This document shows positions 47,501-61,100 of a stretch of 64,000 nt of DNA, in pieces. The notes beneath the pieces are model-generated. The model saw nothing but the letters and a program-made list of their open reading frames with translations, made no database searches and was not told the DNA's origin. The position numbers and the translations under genes are program-made. The stretch lies in assembly GCF_020921035.1 (NCBI RefSeq), contig NC_063154.1, forward strand, positions 24,591,448 through 24,655,447. Direction: 5' to 3'. Origin of the DNA: Rhodamnia argentea (Eukaryota > Streptophyta > Magnoliopsida > Myrtales > Myrtaceae). How positions within the stretch are numbered: the stretch's first letter is position 1; each line of letters opens with the position of its first letter.

Positions 47501-50500
47501 GAGATGCTCTTGTGACATAAAGCTAAAATTCCACTACCTTATTAAACAACAAAAAACAGTATAAACCATTGGCAACTTCATTGATCAGTGGACAAAAGAA
47601 AGGAAGAAAAAAAAAAGAACAAGATAGAACCCAACCAATCTTTAGTGATGACAGCTGACTACTGAAATCTTCAACTGCATATGATTCAGATGGAGTAGCA
47701 GCAAAGAAATGAATAATCAGCCATTCAGCAATAATTTCTTGAATCATTGGAACCAGCTCCAAACGGATTCTAGATACATCATCCTGGGACATATTGATCT
47801 GCAAGCAAAAAACATAATTCTTCATAATATCCACAACTTTTTTCTCTTTTCTTTTTTCTGAAGGGTAAATAATAATTTATCAGACAGTATACAGTTCAAT
47901 ACATCAGAAAGTGCCAAAAAAGAACAATTAGAACATATAAAAGAAGAGAATTTTTCTGGTGTTGAACTATCTCAGCAAATAAGAATGAGCATATAGTGAA
48001 ATCTGCATCAATTGGCAAATTATAGGAGGGGAAAAACTAACCTGTCCACTTAGGTGAACCAGATAAGATAGGAACAGAAGAATGTCTGATGCAGACTCAA
48101 ACATCATCTTAGCAATTTGGGAAGTAGCCTGGACTACAATGGAAGTGCAGATATTCAAAGATACTTGATCATCCATCTTTTGTACGACCTTGTGTGGCAC
48201 AAAAAGTTTTAAATACCCTTCCACAACTTCCAACACTTTGCCCCATGAGGAAGCTTTGTTGCTTAATTGACGGAGAGTCAACAGGATATCAGTAGAAAAT
48301 CTCCTAAGACTCTTGTGATCTATTGGGTCCTTCTCCCATGCCACATCAGATACATTAGCCGATACTCCTTTAGCACTATATCCAGTTTGAAGTGTCTTCA
48401 GTAGAGAAGAGAAAATTTCATCAGAAGTGATTGACGGCATGGTGACAAGTACTTCATAAAGCACTGCAGAAGCCGCTTTCCCAAACTGTTGGCCGATGCT
48501 ATTCATGCAGCCAAAAATTTCAGCTAGAACCTCGCTCTCAACCCCATTATCTGAAGAGCTAAAACTGAACCTTACAATATCATTTATTTCATCCGAACCT
48601 AAAAAAAGAGGCATACGCAGGCAATATTATGTTAGACATAGCAGAGAAGTAGTGTAAACTGAAAAGACAACTTGAAAAGCTCTTCTTTTCTATCCAAGTA
48701 GAACAAAAGGCAGTTGGTAACATACTGACACAATTTGAAGTAAGGCATAGGTATCTGGCATACCAGTAACCAATAGCTCAATTTCCTCCAATGAACGAAA
48801 GAAGGAAATTGAACTTTTGCGGACCAAACCAACTCCACCATCGGGAAGCTGAGGAAGCAACCCTAACGGGGCATTGTTCTTACACCAGTAATGAAAATAG
48901 CGATTGCAGAAATTCTTCCAACGATAAAAAGTTGTTTGCATTGCTTCATTTACACCCTAAAACAAATTACAAAATGTCAGTCAGTAGAGTTGACAACCAT
49001 AACATCTCACATCTCAGAGAGTGGGAAAGCAATATGTATGCATGCAGTTGAGTGAAATATAGTGGCTAAAGAACAGTTCTAAGAGCAACCTCATATTCAA
49101 CCAGCAGGAGTATTTCCTTTTTCACGCCATCAATCGTTAAAGACTCCAGCTCAGAATCAGTCAAACACCTGTTATAATCCATCATAGTAGCACGGAGAAC
49201 ACTATCATTGAAAACCCCAGGATGAAGAAGTCTATCCAAGAAGATAGATGAGAGCAACGGAACAGCATTATCCTGCATAAGGAAATTATGACATCATGAA
49301 CACATTTGCACCATATGAAGCCCCAGAAGCAACAGCATGCACCAGAAAGTTAAATGAGAAGGGGAAAACAAAATATGGTTCCAAGTCTCTCCAATAGAAG
49401 AACTTCAGATTGTGAGTCTTGTCAATAAGGAAAGCACAGTCATGCGAACAAACGTGCCAGCAAGTCTTTTGATTTGGTTCATACCGATGGTTAGGGCCAA
49501 GTCGTATCAGGTCAAAATTGGTTTCATCATTTTGACAGTTTATGGAAAACCATCTTTCTGGACTATATTCTAACTTTACAATTTTTGTGGCGAGATAATG
49601 GTGTATCCATTCATGTCATTACAAGTGATAAAGCTCGAGAGTATAATGTTACCATCAATATTCTTGTACAAGGGCATCTTTGTAATTACTTCTCATATAA
49701 ATTTTGAAAGACCAATGCTAATTGTAAAAGCTTAAATTATTAGACGAAGGCATTTATAATAACACCACACTCAAGTGTAGTTTGGATTTTGCCCAAAACT
49801 GAAAAGTGAAATATAGATGGCGAGGCAAATAAGGGGTTTGAAATTTTTGAACTCAAGACCTCATACTTTGATACCATGTAAATTTTCGTGAGGCCGCTAT
49901 CATCGATTCTAAAAGCTTAAGCTAATAGATGAAGGCGTGGTCTAATATTAAACATTTTAGAAATGTACAATACCCTATACGAGTACAAAAAGGGCACACA
50001 CAATTAACACATTCAATTAATAGATTTCTCCTATTGTAAATGGCTTGTAAGGATTGCACCTCCCAGGTGCTTAGAAGAAAAAGCATGGAGTGGCTGTTAG
50101 GGACTCTTGAACATGTCATCACCTAAGGATGACAGAAGAAAGAACAGAGAATCAACTCTAGATAATAAGTGACAAGATGTTAAGAGCTATCATTCAACGG
50201 AAGTGTACCTTCACTAACGGTAATAATGAACATGTAATCCACAGAAGATCGTCTGAAAAACGTTCAGGACTCTGAAATAGCTGATCCGCAACAAATTCTT
50301 CCTGCAGTGTATAACCCAATTCTTCCTCCCTACAAACAAGATAGACTAAAGTCAAAGACCCCAATGTGGCTCCACATGACACAATAAAAGAAAAGGCTGC
50401 ACAAGTAATCCCTTTTTTGGAGAAGTATTTTCCCGAGACTCCTATGAATGGAGGCAGGATGATCTATACTACAGTAGCGCAAGCTATAAGTATGGTAGTA

Positions 50501-53500
50501 TCTATCTACAAAATCATTGCTGAAGTCCTGGAAATGAAGTAAAGAAAGTCATTTGACCCATAACGCCTTTTCCAGGTAAGACAGCTATTCAGGCTTGTTT
50601 TATATTGAATAAGATGGTTAGCTTCATCTTAAAAAGTGGAAGAACTAGTTATAGTAAATGTGCGAAAAGCCTATGATCATCTCTTATGATGACGTCAGAT
50701 CTCTGAGTTAGGCTCCATGATGATGTGGCAGCTCCAGTCGAATTCAACTTTTTTCAGAGGCTTATGCAAAAGGTGACCTGTCACCACGTGCCCTATTTAG
50801 CAAAATGCAGATCGAAGCAAATGTCAAGAGACAGCCAGCATACTTTGGGTAGTAAAGATAACCCGTGTTTGTCAGCATCAAATTCTTGCTTTTTTTCATC
50901 ATAAATAAATACGACCTTGGTGCCACTTTAAATTATTTTATTGGTTAAAAGAAACTAACATACTGAATTATGGTCACTTCTCATTGTAAGTACAGGTTCC
51001 CTATGAAACTAACACGACCTGTGTAACCAGTCCCAACACCAGATAAAGGAGGGAGAGATGCATTAGATGGCTACCTAACAGCCGTCACTCCTATTTTTCC
51101 CAGCCAAATCCTTATGAAGTGTATTCTATATGAAAATGTAATTGTACTGAAGGCAGATATTGTCTAGAAGCAGCAAGTGTAGCCCAAAAGCGGTGAGAAA
51201 TGCGCAAGGGCCACATTATCACTGTCCAGAAATCGTGTTAAAAATTAGGAGTATTGAAACCTTGTCAGCCAAAGCAATGAATGCGGTATACACTATGGTT
51301 AAAAAAGTGAATGTTGGCTGTGTCTCCAAGAAACTAAGCGGATCGATGCTAAGGAAAATGATCTCAAAAGTATGTTTTCCAAATAAGCAGATTAGCGTCG
51401 TTGAAATCTCGTTGATAAGTCCTTAAGGATGCCACCGTCAATGTTTAAAGGATCAATGATAGAATTATCCTTTAAGAAAGCAGAAGAAAAGAAATTTTCA
51501 ATCTTTTTAGGATTTACACATCTCAAGTTTGCTTGGATGGAAGCAACTTTGATGTATAACAATGCTTTAACAATGAATCCAAACAAGAAAAAAAAATGCC
51601 TCAACTATATAGTAAATTGAAAACGAGGCAAACTTACTCATCAGTATTAGCATGAAACAAGCTACGATATACCAGACCATTTTCTTTCAAAATCCATATA
51701 TCATCTGAAGAAAGTTGGGTATCAATACATCCCCCCTAGCAATCATAGTGAACCAAATTAGTGCCAGAAAAATAAGCCAGAGAGAAGGAACCGAGCAGCA
51801 TGACGCTAATGTCTAAGGCTCACAAATATAGTAATAATAAAAGAAGGAAAAGGCAACAAAGCCTGTGTACCTCCTCGATATGGATGTTTTGTATTAAAGT
51901 TTTCACCGACAAGATGGACCTCTCCCCAATGCCAAAATGAATACCAAATACATCTATAGTCTCCATGGTATCTTCCTTCAAAAGTACAACAAGAACAGCT
52001 GAAGCAAGTGAATCTCATAAATAACTATAGCCAGCTTTAACAAGGATCACTCCAAATATGAGTATTCACAAATGAGGGGGGAAACGCCTCATGAAGAAGG
52101 GGGGCAAAAATAAGTAGTCTATCTATCCCAGCCTTGATGTTACTATTGCTCGTCACAATGAGCCAACTAGAAATCCATGTCTTTTTTTTGAATTTTCAAA
52201 AATACATACTTAGAGGTGGGTAAATCTTTGTTTTATGACTTCCATATTTCATCAACAGAACAAGGTCACAACTCCAGCATGTTTGATCCATACAAATACT
52301 ATACCCAAACGACACAAAAATACAAAAAGCTAAAATGCATATAAGTTAAACAGAGGAAAAGAGCCATCAGCGAGATATTCAATTGCAATAGCGGAGGAGC
52401 TCTGTGCAAGACCGCCGCAATTGGCAGAGCAATAATGATTGTAAATGGTGAGTCAACCACTGAAGTATCGATGAAAGGCGTCTACAGGGGTAGAATGATC
52501 CCAAAAAGAACTACCATAACCTATCCAACCTCATCAATTCCCTTTGTTCTCAGCCCCAGAATATAAAGGATAATATTCAACGTATTGTACTAGCAACCAC
52601 ATACAGTCTCGTTTTTTATCAAAAGAAACAAGCTAATGTCAAGTAATTCTGTGGGAATACTGAAATGCTTCAGCAATTTGGTCCAACTATGTTGACGATG
52701 CCACCAAAGCAAATCTACCTTTAGTTAGATCGGCATTCTCCTCTATTCACCGCTATTGTTTGCATAACCTTGCTTACCAGAAAAAATTATTTCTACAACA
52801 CTTCCAGTAAAAATCTGATGCCATTAGAAGATGTAATGCTTTTAATTGAAGATACATACCATACTGTTCCTGTAAAGAATGGCCAAAGGAATTACATTCA
52901 TCTCATTATTTGCATCACCCACCCACATTTTTTTTAACATGCCTCCTGATAATAGAGAGAGAAAATCAAAAAGAGAGACCATAAGAAATGTTTTGACAGA
53001 TATTATCTCGATACAAATCAAATAAACAAGTAAAAAGCATCCCTACAAAGAAAACATGGAAAACAAAGAAAGAGGACTACCTGGTAATGATGGGATGTTC
53101 AGTGTATGACTCAAAATTCTGCTATTGAGAAAGAGATCCCATACTCGTAATAGTCCATCCGCATGTAGAGCAAAAACAAGTTTTTTCCCATGCATATCCT
53201 GCATCACCAAATCCTGCACACCTCCTGCCGGTTTAACCCTACATGCCATGATTATGTCTCTCCAATTACTTTTTGTTATCAAACCGTCTCTGATATAATC
53301 ACAAATGTAGCTGATTTTCAAGCAAAAGTCTCGTCATTCATCAAATGAGCCGAGCAAGGAGTTGGACAGAAAATCAACAAAAATGAGCACAAATTTATGA
53401 AGTTGAATGATGCAGTAAATTTACTCTAATGCATCACAAATCTAAAGACAGTAGAAAACTTATTCTCTCTCTTCGAGTTCATTTGTGGGATTGCTGGGTT

Positions 53501-56500
53501 CTTGAAGCTTGAAGAACACAACGTACTCCAAAAAGCAACAAAGTGATAAGTCTGTAAAGAAATAAAGCGTGGCCGGATGCACAAGGCTCCTTGTACGGCC
53601 GAAATCTAGGGAGGAGTCGATATAGGCAGTGTTACCTCTGACCCCGAAAGCTATTTCCACTATTAAGCCCGTAATCGCAAGCCATAATAGAGTAACTTTT
53701 ACCGCTACACCAAGGCTCACCCCCAAGGAAAGGGGAATTGCCAAAACTTTGGATTCTATAGGGTAAAGTTCTAAAGAAAGGTACCTATTATGCAAAAAAA
53801 ATTATTTGTTTATAGACTATAATAGCATGTTTTTTAACTCTTACAAGGAAAAGAAGTTGCAGCACAGGATGGATCTTAGTGTAAGCTAGAAAGGTCGTAT
53901 ATAAGTCAAAGCCAGGTAAAGGAAGCTCCTGATCTTCCATCAATTTCTATACCCATTCATCCCTTGCGTTGTACTTACATCGCTATGGCAAAAGTTGTTG
54001 TAGAGAAATCATTGACCCTTTTTTTCAGGTTAAACGAAGTTCTATTAGAAGAGGTACTCAGGGGTTCCACCCCTAAACAAAATGACTTCAGAGGGGATGT
54101 CTCCGATATGTAAAAATTACGAACAACAGGTTTTCTATCGATTCCAATAGTCTAAAAGTATGACATTCAACTTTCCCATTATACAAAAAATGAAGAGTCT
54201 ATAACCACTTATCTCCAAAAGAGTCCCAAGAGGATTCTTAAAAGCTCTCTTTCTTTTTTCTTTCCAAATGAGCCAAAAAAACTACCAGAGGAATATTGTA
54301 GTACAAATCTGTCTGATCCATCTACAGTGAAAAACAGACTGTTCACTCTCTATCCATCATTCCTTAGGAAAAAAACACTTATCTTAATCAACACTTTTCC
54401 TCTCTTTTGGAGGCTATCCAGTGTTAAAATTACAAAGGAAAAAAGGAGAACTTCAGAGGAACCTTCACTTTCCAAAAGCCTTCCACTGGAAAGAACCATT
54501 TTCTTGTAATTAGATCGACACAAGATTCATGAAGTAAAACTTGACTAAAATTTTTCCAGATTTAGAATAAATCCACCACTGATATTCATCTTTCCCATTA
54601 TACGGCTTCATCTGCTACGACAACTGAAAGAAATTTGAGAAAGCCTCCAACTTCCAATATTGGGCCTCATGTAAGAAATCAATCTGCCAAACACCCTCTC
54701 CATTGTTAGAAGACCAACACTCAGCCAAAGTAGCACCCTTGTTCCTTGCTAAGACCATAGTAATAAAATGACACATTATCATCCAAAAATACATATAGAT
54801 AAACTATTTATTTAGGCATTGAGTTCAATATTCTGCCCATGCTCATTTGACTTCTTTCAACAAAGATTTGTTATTGTTTTCTATGTACTTCACACGACAC
54901 CAAAGAGAAGGCAAGTCTAATCATAGTAGGGTAATCAGAAATAATTCTATTTAGGATAACTAACTTTGTAGCACACTGTAGATCTCAGGTAATCATGCAG
55001 TGGAACTTTGGTAACTATAACTCCAAAAGTGAATTAACAAGCCATGTTGTTGATTCATGTGGTGTATTTAGACAAAAAACTCAATAAAAGATTGCTTAAG
55101 GGTTCAGAATCTTCAACCTTTTCTGTGTTGTACTCTTTTAATCAGCTTTGTATTATTGTTACAATTCCTCATAGGATTGAGACGTTTACTTATCTGGTTT
55201 GGTTTTCTTTATTTTGTCCTTGCACAATTCGGATGTACTGAAATATTTTCAATTTACAAAATCCACAGATATCTATCAAAATAAACATTGCCAACAAACC
55301 CTGTGAATAATGAATATACAACTCAGCACTACAGTGTTCTCAAATCCATTAAGGTAAAGACAAGCGGCAACTGCTGCTTGAAGCCACTAGCCAACATCAT
55401 GACATAATTATTACAAGGCCCATAACCATAAGATATCCAACTCCAGCTCAACAAGTTATATATAGATATCCAACTACATCCCAGCCTGATCAATACTTCC
55501 ACCCCAAAGTACATATCAGCTTTATCTTAAAGCAAGAGCGACCCTCTAGCCCTTGATTCTCTTAGATATACATGACAACGTGAAAAAGGATTGAGTACCT
55601 CGACATGAAACCCAACAATCGACCAATTCCGGAATCATCTCGCAGCTCATGCAGAAAGCCTAGGGAAAAAGAGGGATATCAGACAAAGGGCTTCAAGACT
55701 CAACCACTATTAGATGGATAGCAAAATAAACCTAAATTGACATGATAGCAAAGTAAAGCTGCACAATAGGAATGACACTCCTATGCCACTGGAAACACTA
55801 AGGATCAATCAATGACACACTGTGAGATCATGAACAGTGAGCTCAGAGATTACCTCATGTACAGCCAAATTGAAATGGAGAGAAACAGCGCTAAACAGAA
55901 ACACATGGACGGACCGTGGAAAAAGATAGACAGAGGAGCAACAAAAATTGATACCCGGGACCGTGGGAAGAAGGCTGCCGAGCTTTAGAGAAACGAGAGA
56001 TCCGTCATCAGTGCCAACCAAAAGACATCCTGAAGTCGCCGCGATGCTCGTTATCCTTCCCCGGCTAAGGAAGGTTCTGACATCGAGCTCAACAAAATCA
56101 CTTGCCGGGAAGATGGAAGAAGAGGAGGATGTGTAACTCGATATGTGCCGAAGCTGGAACATGAACGCAACTCCAGAGACGGTCATCGCATAGAGCAGGT
56201 AAGGGCTTCGAGAACCCAAATTAGACTGCAAACAGAGATTACACGGGACGAAGCGGCTCAAAATTCGTAGCCAAACGACTTGAAGAAGTGGAGAAAACAA
56301 AAGCGAGGAGATAACCTCATTGGGGCAGACGAAAGCGAAAGGAGAGAGCGCATCGGAGAACAAAATCCGAAGTCCGGTCCTAGGGAACTCCTGCTGCGGA
56401 GAGATGTGGAGCAGCTCGAGGGCGTGAGGAGACGCCTTGTGGATTCTCCTGTCATCGCAACAAAATGCTGATTACCATCCCTTTTTCTCACATAAATGCA

Positions 56501-56780
56501 AAGAAAGACAACTCGAGAGCTTCCGATTGTTTTCTTCTTCTTCTTCCTTAACTAGCCCTTCCTCGCAAAAACCAAAACAGGCAGCGTAAGCGAAAGAGAG
56601 AGAGGGAGAGAGATACCAGATGAGATAAGAAGGAGGATCGGCGAGGGCGGAGCAGGAAGCGTAATCCTCGGGGAGAGGAGCGAAGGCGTCGCGACCAGTA
56701 GGAGCGGTAGGGACGGAGAGCTCGATCCAGATGACGGAGTCGCTGCCGAGGACGGGGACTTCCGTTCCGACCAGCCTCAT
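38519..56780 (-). CDS. NUP160: Nuclear pore protein NUP160 (Nup107-160 subcomplex)
   Basis: Twenty-seven coding exons total 4494 nt, giving 1497 aa, close to Arabidopsis NUP160. Exons: 56780-56617, 56448-56316, 56225-55955, 55659-55599, 53238-53081, 52945-52856, 51998-51871, 51735-51638, 50329-50209, 49272-49090, 48956-48764, 48598-48042, 47798-47636, 47242-46977, 46867-46683, 46217-46141, 46046-45700, 44557-44489, 44405-44087, 43915-43790, 43250-43142, 43051-42980, 42895-42760, 42088-41981, 39911-39771, 38824-38651 and 38563-38519. NUP160 is a scaffold of the Y-complex needed for mRNA export. The N-terminal beta-propeller includes GSRSPYLLYAMTVSGVAF and LVFALHADGLLRVWDL; the helical part includes YTLQEEFVADQLFQS and AGHELNPASLFQLFVDYGRY. 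Exon 6 has two possible donors; only the one after 52856 keeps frame with exon 7. Intron 4 carries a SINE and intron 17 a 116 bp tandem duplication. Confidence 0.95.
44958..45189. repeat. 116-bp tandem duplication in NUP160 intron 17
   Basis: 44958-45073 and 45074-45189 are direct copies beginning 'ggttcatttccagaaatcaa'. I find two internal substitutions (taactcaag/tagctcaag and atcggacat/atcgaacat) plus the last base, so the duplication is recent. It is intronic, between the exons ending at 45700 and starting at 44557. Confidence 0.93.
53560..53724 (-). mobile_element. tRNA-derived SINE (Au-like)
   Basis: On the minus strand it starts GGGGGTGAGCCTTGGTGTAG and continues CGGTAAAAGTTAC, an A-box-like RNA polymerase III promoter start. 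A degenerate B box (GATTACGGGCTTAATAG) and GTGGAAATAGC follow, then the body ends in GGAGCCTTGTGCATCCGGCC. This order is that of the plant Au SINE family (GGTGAGCCTTGGCGCAACGG, GTCACGGGTTC, GTGGAAACAGCC, then a GTGCACCGG-type end). It is ~165 bp and diverged, with no clear target duplication found. It is inserted in NUP160 intron 4 in the same orientation as the gene. Confidence 0.72.
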
Positions 56781-58168
56781 CGTCTCCGGACGAACGACTG
56801 AGTCGCAACAGCTGAAAACCCTACCGGACGACCAGGAGGAGAGCTGCGCCGACTCGTGGGGCAAGTGCTCAGTCCGCCGGGGCAAAAAGCTGCGGGGACT
56901 GGCGGCGACCGAGGGATGGATGGAGGGAGGGAAATTTCGGAATCAAAACTTAACCGAGCTCTTGGGTATTGTCAGGCCCAACGGCCCATTATATGGGCCC
57001 AATCTCTTTTTCCCCTTTTTCTTACAATTAGTTTGAGATGACATTGTAAATTATATTTGCTAAATTGTATTTGGTTAATTGAATTAGTCATATAATTTTA
57101 GGAATAAGACAATATGTAAAGTATATATACACATACAACTATATATATTTGGCAAAAGGATGGCACAAGTGTCAAAGTTTGTATACGGCGCTCACTTTAG
57201 TACTAAAGTTTTTCGCCGACTCACTAAGTATGAAATTGAAGAAAAAATGATCACATAAGTGTCAAATCAAAAAAATTACGACCGAACTAATTATGTGACA
57301 TTTTTTATTCTATTCTTAATATTCCGTGGCAATTTTTTTAAAAAAAATTCGTCCACATGGACTTCTAAATTAAGAAAAGCTAATTTTTTTTAAAAAATAA
57401 ACTAAATTAATTTTTTTAAAAAAGCTAAAAGATAAAAACAAAAAAAAAAAGTTAATAAAAAGGAAGATTGCAGCGTCGAGGGCAGTTCATGATCGGCAGG
57501 GCTCGGGGGATGCCAAGCCTCGCCAAGGGCCTTCTTTTTTTAGTGTTTTAGCTTTTCTTTTAATTTTTAATTTATTTATTGCAAACCGGATACTCTAGCG
57601 AGCCATGTAGGATTAAGTTATTGGAGCACATTTTTCCGGTTAGGTTTTCATATCGAAAAATCAAAAATAGTTTTTCCGAAAACAGCTATATTTTCGAACA
57701 AACAAACCCTGAAAAAATGAGGGTTTTCGCTCATTGGAGCATCCCCAATCTCACAGAATCCGAGGACCTTTCGGAATGCAACAGAGCAAAACTAGGAAGA
57801 TGTCTGATTACTCTGATCCACAAGTTAAAAGAGCACTTCAGCAAATCCTGTTCGAACGTTTCATCATATATGTTGTGCAAGTGGTCAAGTTTCAAAGAAT
57901 ACATGATCGATGTCTTCATACACTATATACCACAGTATTTCACAAAGATTGAAAGAACAAAAAAGACGGTCCCCGGTTCAACTGTTTTCCAGAGCATTTT
58001 CTATGCCAATGCATTATGTCAAGAAGTCCCCTTTCCCTTCTCCTTCCTCTTCTTCGGGTTGTCATACACAATCCCCGCCTCGTTCGGCATTCCTTTCATC
58101 TTCCCAAGTGGTAACTTTGAAAAATCTACTCACAACTCAGCTGCATACAAAACCCGCACCAGCCAAAC
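56781..58168. other. Spacer between NUP160 and the KORRIGAN-type gene
   Basis: Holds the NUP160 promoter side (read leftwards; GC-rich to ~56940) and, on the right, the probable 3' UTR of the endoglucanase gene. Between them (57020-57580) the DNA is very AT-rich with A-runs and a GC-rich patch near 57465-57540 like those near 4.7 and 37.8 kb. The open frame at 57579-58328 (+) overlaps the endoglucanase last exon in antisense and is not taken as a gene. Confidence 0.55.
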
Positions 58169-61100
58169 TCATGGTTTCCATGGAGCTGGAGGTGGCGGTG
58201 GAGTGGGAAACATGGGAGGCACTGCAGAGAATATCGTGTTCTTGTCGATCTTAGCGCTCCCGTCGCCTGATAAGGCCACGAGTGCCGCAACCAATCCTGC
58301 GTTCCCTGCGAGAGTGGGTTCCGTGTAGTTGTAGTTCGAACGGACATCATGGAAGCCGTCGCGCCGATCGGGACCCGCAACCATTGCTCCCACTAGCGTG
58401 TTCGGGTTCGGCTTCGATGTGTCCCTCCATTTCCATCCGCCTTTGCAGTTGTACTTGACCTTATTCTTTGGGATGGACGCACCTCTGTGATGCGCATGTC
58501 TCGGGTAATGCTCACCAAAGCCGACAATGTAGCTCATTTTCCGAGGATTTTTCCCGAGGATGTAATCGATCTAGAGATCCCATTAGAGAATCAGAGATGG
58601 AGTTAGCATCTAATTTTTTTCAGCATCTTCGCATCAAAAAGCAATTAACTAAAACAGAGGCAGTACCAAAATGTTTCTAGAAAACTTGAGAAGCACGAAC
58701 GACATACCTGCGTCCTCGCAAAATCACGCAAGACATCAGTAGAATAGAAATTGGGCCCACAGTACCATCCAGGAGTATCCGCAGCATCAAGATAGTCACT
58801 GAATACAGTGGCCAGGAAGGCTGCATTGACAACATATTGAAGAGGCTGGGGTCTTCCATGGTTCAACTGGATCAAGCCGCCTGTAAGAAAGGCAAAAACG
58901 GAACATGAGACTAAGCTGCCAACTAGTTCACTACATGTATTCCTTGTCCACTCCACCCTATGCCATCTCTGAAGAGACATTACCTTTGGTTCTATTGAAG
59001 CTTGTGAAGATAGGCAGGTAAGAGCACATAATTATGCTGGTCTGATTGTGAAATGTCCTCAGCATTTCCTCGTACGGATACCCAGGGCTGAGGAACAACC
59101 TCAGACGGCTTAGGAGCACCTACAAGTTTGCAACAGGCATATTAGATCATTGCATTGGTCAGAACATAGGTGTCAAAATGACGAGTTAAATACATCCTAA
59201 ATCCATCTATCTCAATAAAAGACAAATCAATGGAGCATCTGCTGCTGCATGTATATGGACCCAACAAATCTAGTTACTTCTCATGCATTAGACTTAAGAG
59301 TTGGGACAGTGAAGAAAGAGGAATCAGCTTCTGAACCCACCACAGCATCCAGGCAATGAAAAAAACCAAAAAGAGTTTCACAGAGAGATGGCTCAACAGT
59401 TTTCACTTTGAGTGCATTGAGTTCTCTCTTTTTTTTTCCCCTCCTTCAAGAAATGAATTCAAACACAAAGATCTTTGCATATTAATGAAGCAGTTGCCTT
59501 ACTTAACTCCTCATGAACATGAAACAGTTGGCATTTAAAAATAATTGAAAGTCTCAACAACCGGACTTGCTATAGATACTTCCACATACGAAAGACTAGC
59601 AAATTATAGAGATCTTGGATTCTCAAACATGGGCATTGTACTTCAGACTCTCAACATATCGATAACTGAATGATAAGGAGTGTGTTAAGTATATATCTCA
59701 GTAAAAAGGGGGGAAAGACCTCTATGAGATACTAAACTTACCTGAGCACCAGCAAGCTTGTTGTCCCAGCTAAGCACGCCATAATCTGGTCCTCCCCAGA
59801 AAGCACCAGCATGCTTCGCGAGACCAGGAGTGGTAGCAAGTTGCAAATAAGAGGAATTACCGGTTGCATAGTACAACCAAGCACCACCCCAGATAAACTC
59901 ATCCCAGTAACTGGTGGAGTTATAGAAAATTGCAGCTTCTGATCCACCAGCACTGTACCTCCCTCGCTGTAGCCTCGAAAAATGGAAGAGCGTTTTGGCA
60001 CCATGAACTAGTTTCTGAGAGTAGGCCTTGTTGTCCTTGAAAACAATTGAAGCAGCAGCTAAAGCAGCGGCCATCTCGGCAGCAAGATCTGAGCAGCTGT
60101 GACATACAGTTACAGGCCGTGGATAATCAATGTCTTCGGGACGCATCCAGCAGTAATGATCATTCGAAGTAGTGCTTCCTCCAGAAGTATCCCCAGAACC
60201 GACCTGATGGAAAAGGGGAAAAATAGATGCAAATCAACCAAACGGGGCAATCAGTTAAGACAAAATTTTGTAGAAATGAGGTTCCAGTTAAATAAACAGA
60301 TCGGGATCTCTATGAGAAGCATTTCAATCTGAAGAAATCAGACGGGATCTCTTGCAAAATGCACCCCCGGGAGAGTCCACGAGTCTCCCGCAACACTCAG
60401 GCCAGAAAGTTAATGAAAGCTGCACGTCCTAAGTATCTTGATCAGACATCACGTTCTCACACAGCCTTGGCATCGATGAACAAGGTGACAAACAACTCAG
60501 ATCAATGCTTTGCCCAATCTCCTTCATCACACCCAACTCTACTCAAGTGCATTTATAAACAAATTACAGGCAACAATTTTTCTTCCTTTAAGCTAGGCAA
60601 TCAGAAGTGACCCAGGAATGGCAATTGTCTGCAAGCGATTATTAAGTCGTGAAACGAGATCATCCCAACACATCACTCTATCAATTTCACTGGGACAGGA
60701 AAATTGCGAAAGCAAGACAATCATACCTGAGCAGCAACGCTGTCGATGGTGTCGGCGGAGGAATTGAAGGTCTTGAGGAAGTAATCGGTGCCCCACTTGA
60801 TGATTTCCTTGACGTGGCTGAGCTCCCCTGCGGCCTCGTACTTGGCGCTGTACTCGATGACGCTCCAGCTGAGCATGGTCATGGCGAACGACGCAGGGAA
60901 GTTGAACTTGATGGCGTCCCCGGCATCGTAGTACCCTCCCACCAGATCCTTCATCACCGAGGACGAATCGGACTTGCCATCTTGAAGACAGGAGTTGCCC
61001 CTCCACGACACATTGTTATGCTTAGGGAGCTTCCCAGCTGCAGGCGTAAAAGCCGAAATTTGCTTAAAATAGCAATTCCACAGACAGTTTACAGAGTCCA

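Noticed and set aside
51160-51620. + strand frames of 88 and 63 codons between NUP160 exons
   Set aside because: They lie in a NUP160 intron; flanking exons join directly in frame and the frames show no family motif.
53460-53795. 111-codon hydrophobic open frame on the - strand in NUP160 intron 4
   Set aside because: It reads through a tRNA-derived SINE; the hydrophobic stretch is fortuitous translation of the SINE head.
57579-58328. 249-codon open frame on the + strand
   Set aside because: Its right part is antisense to the last exon of the KORRIGAN-type gene and the left part is AT-rich spacer; no family features were seen.
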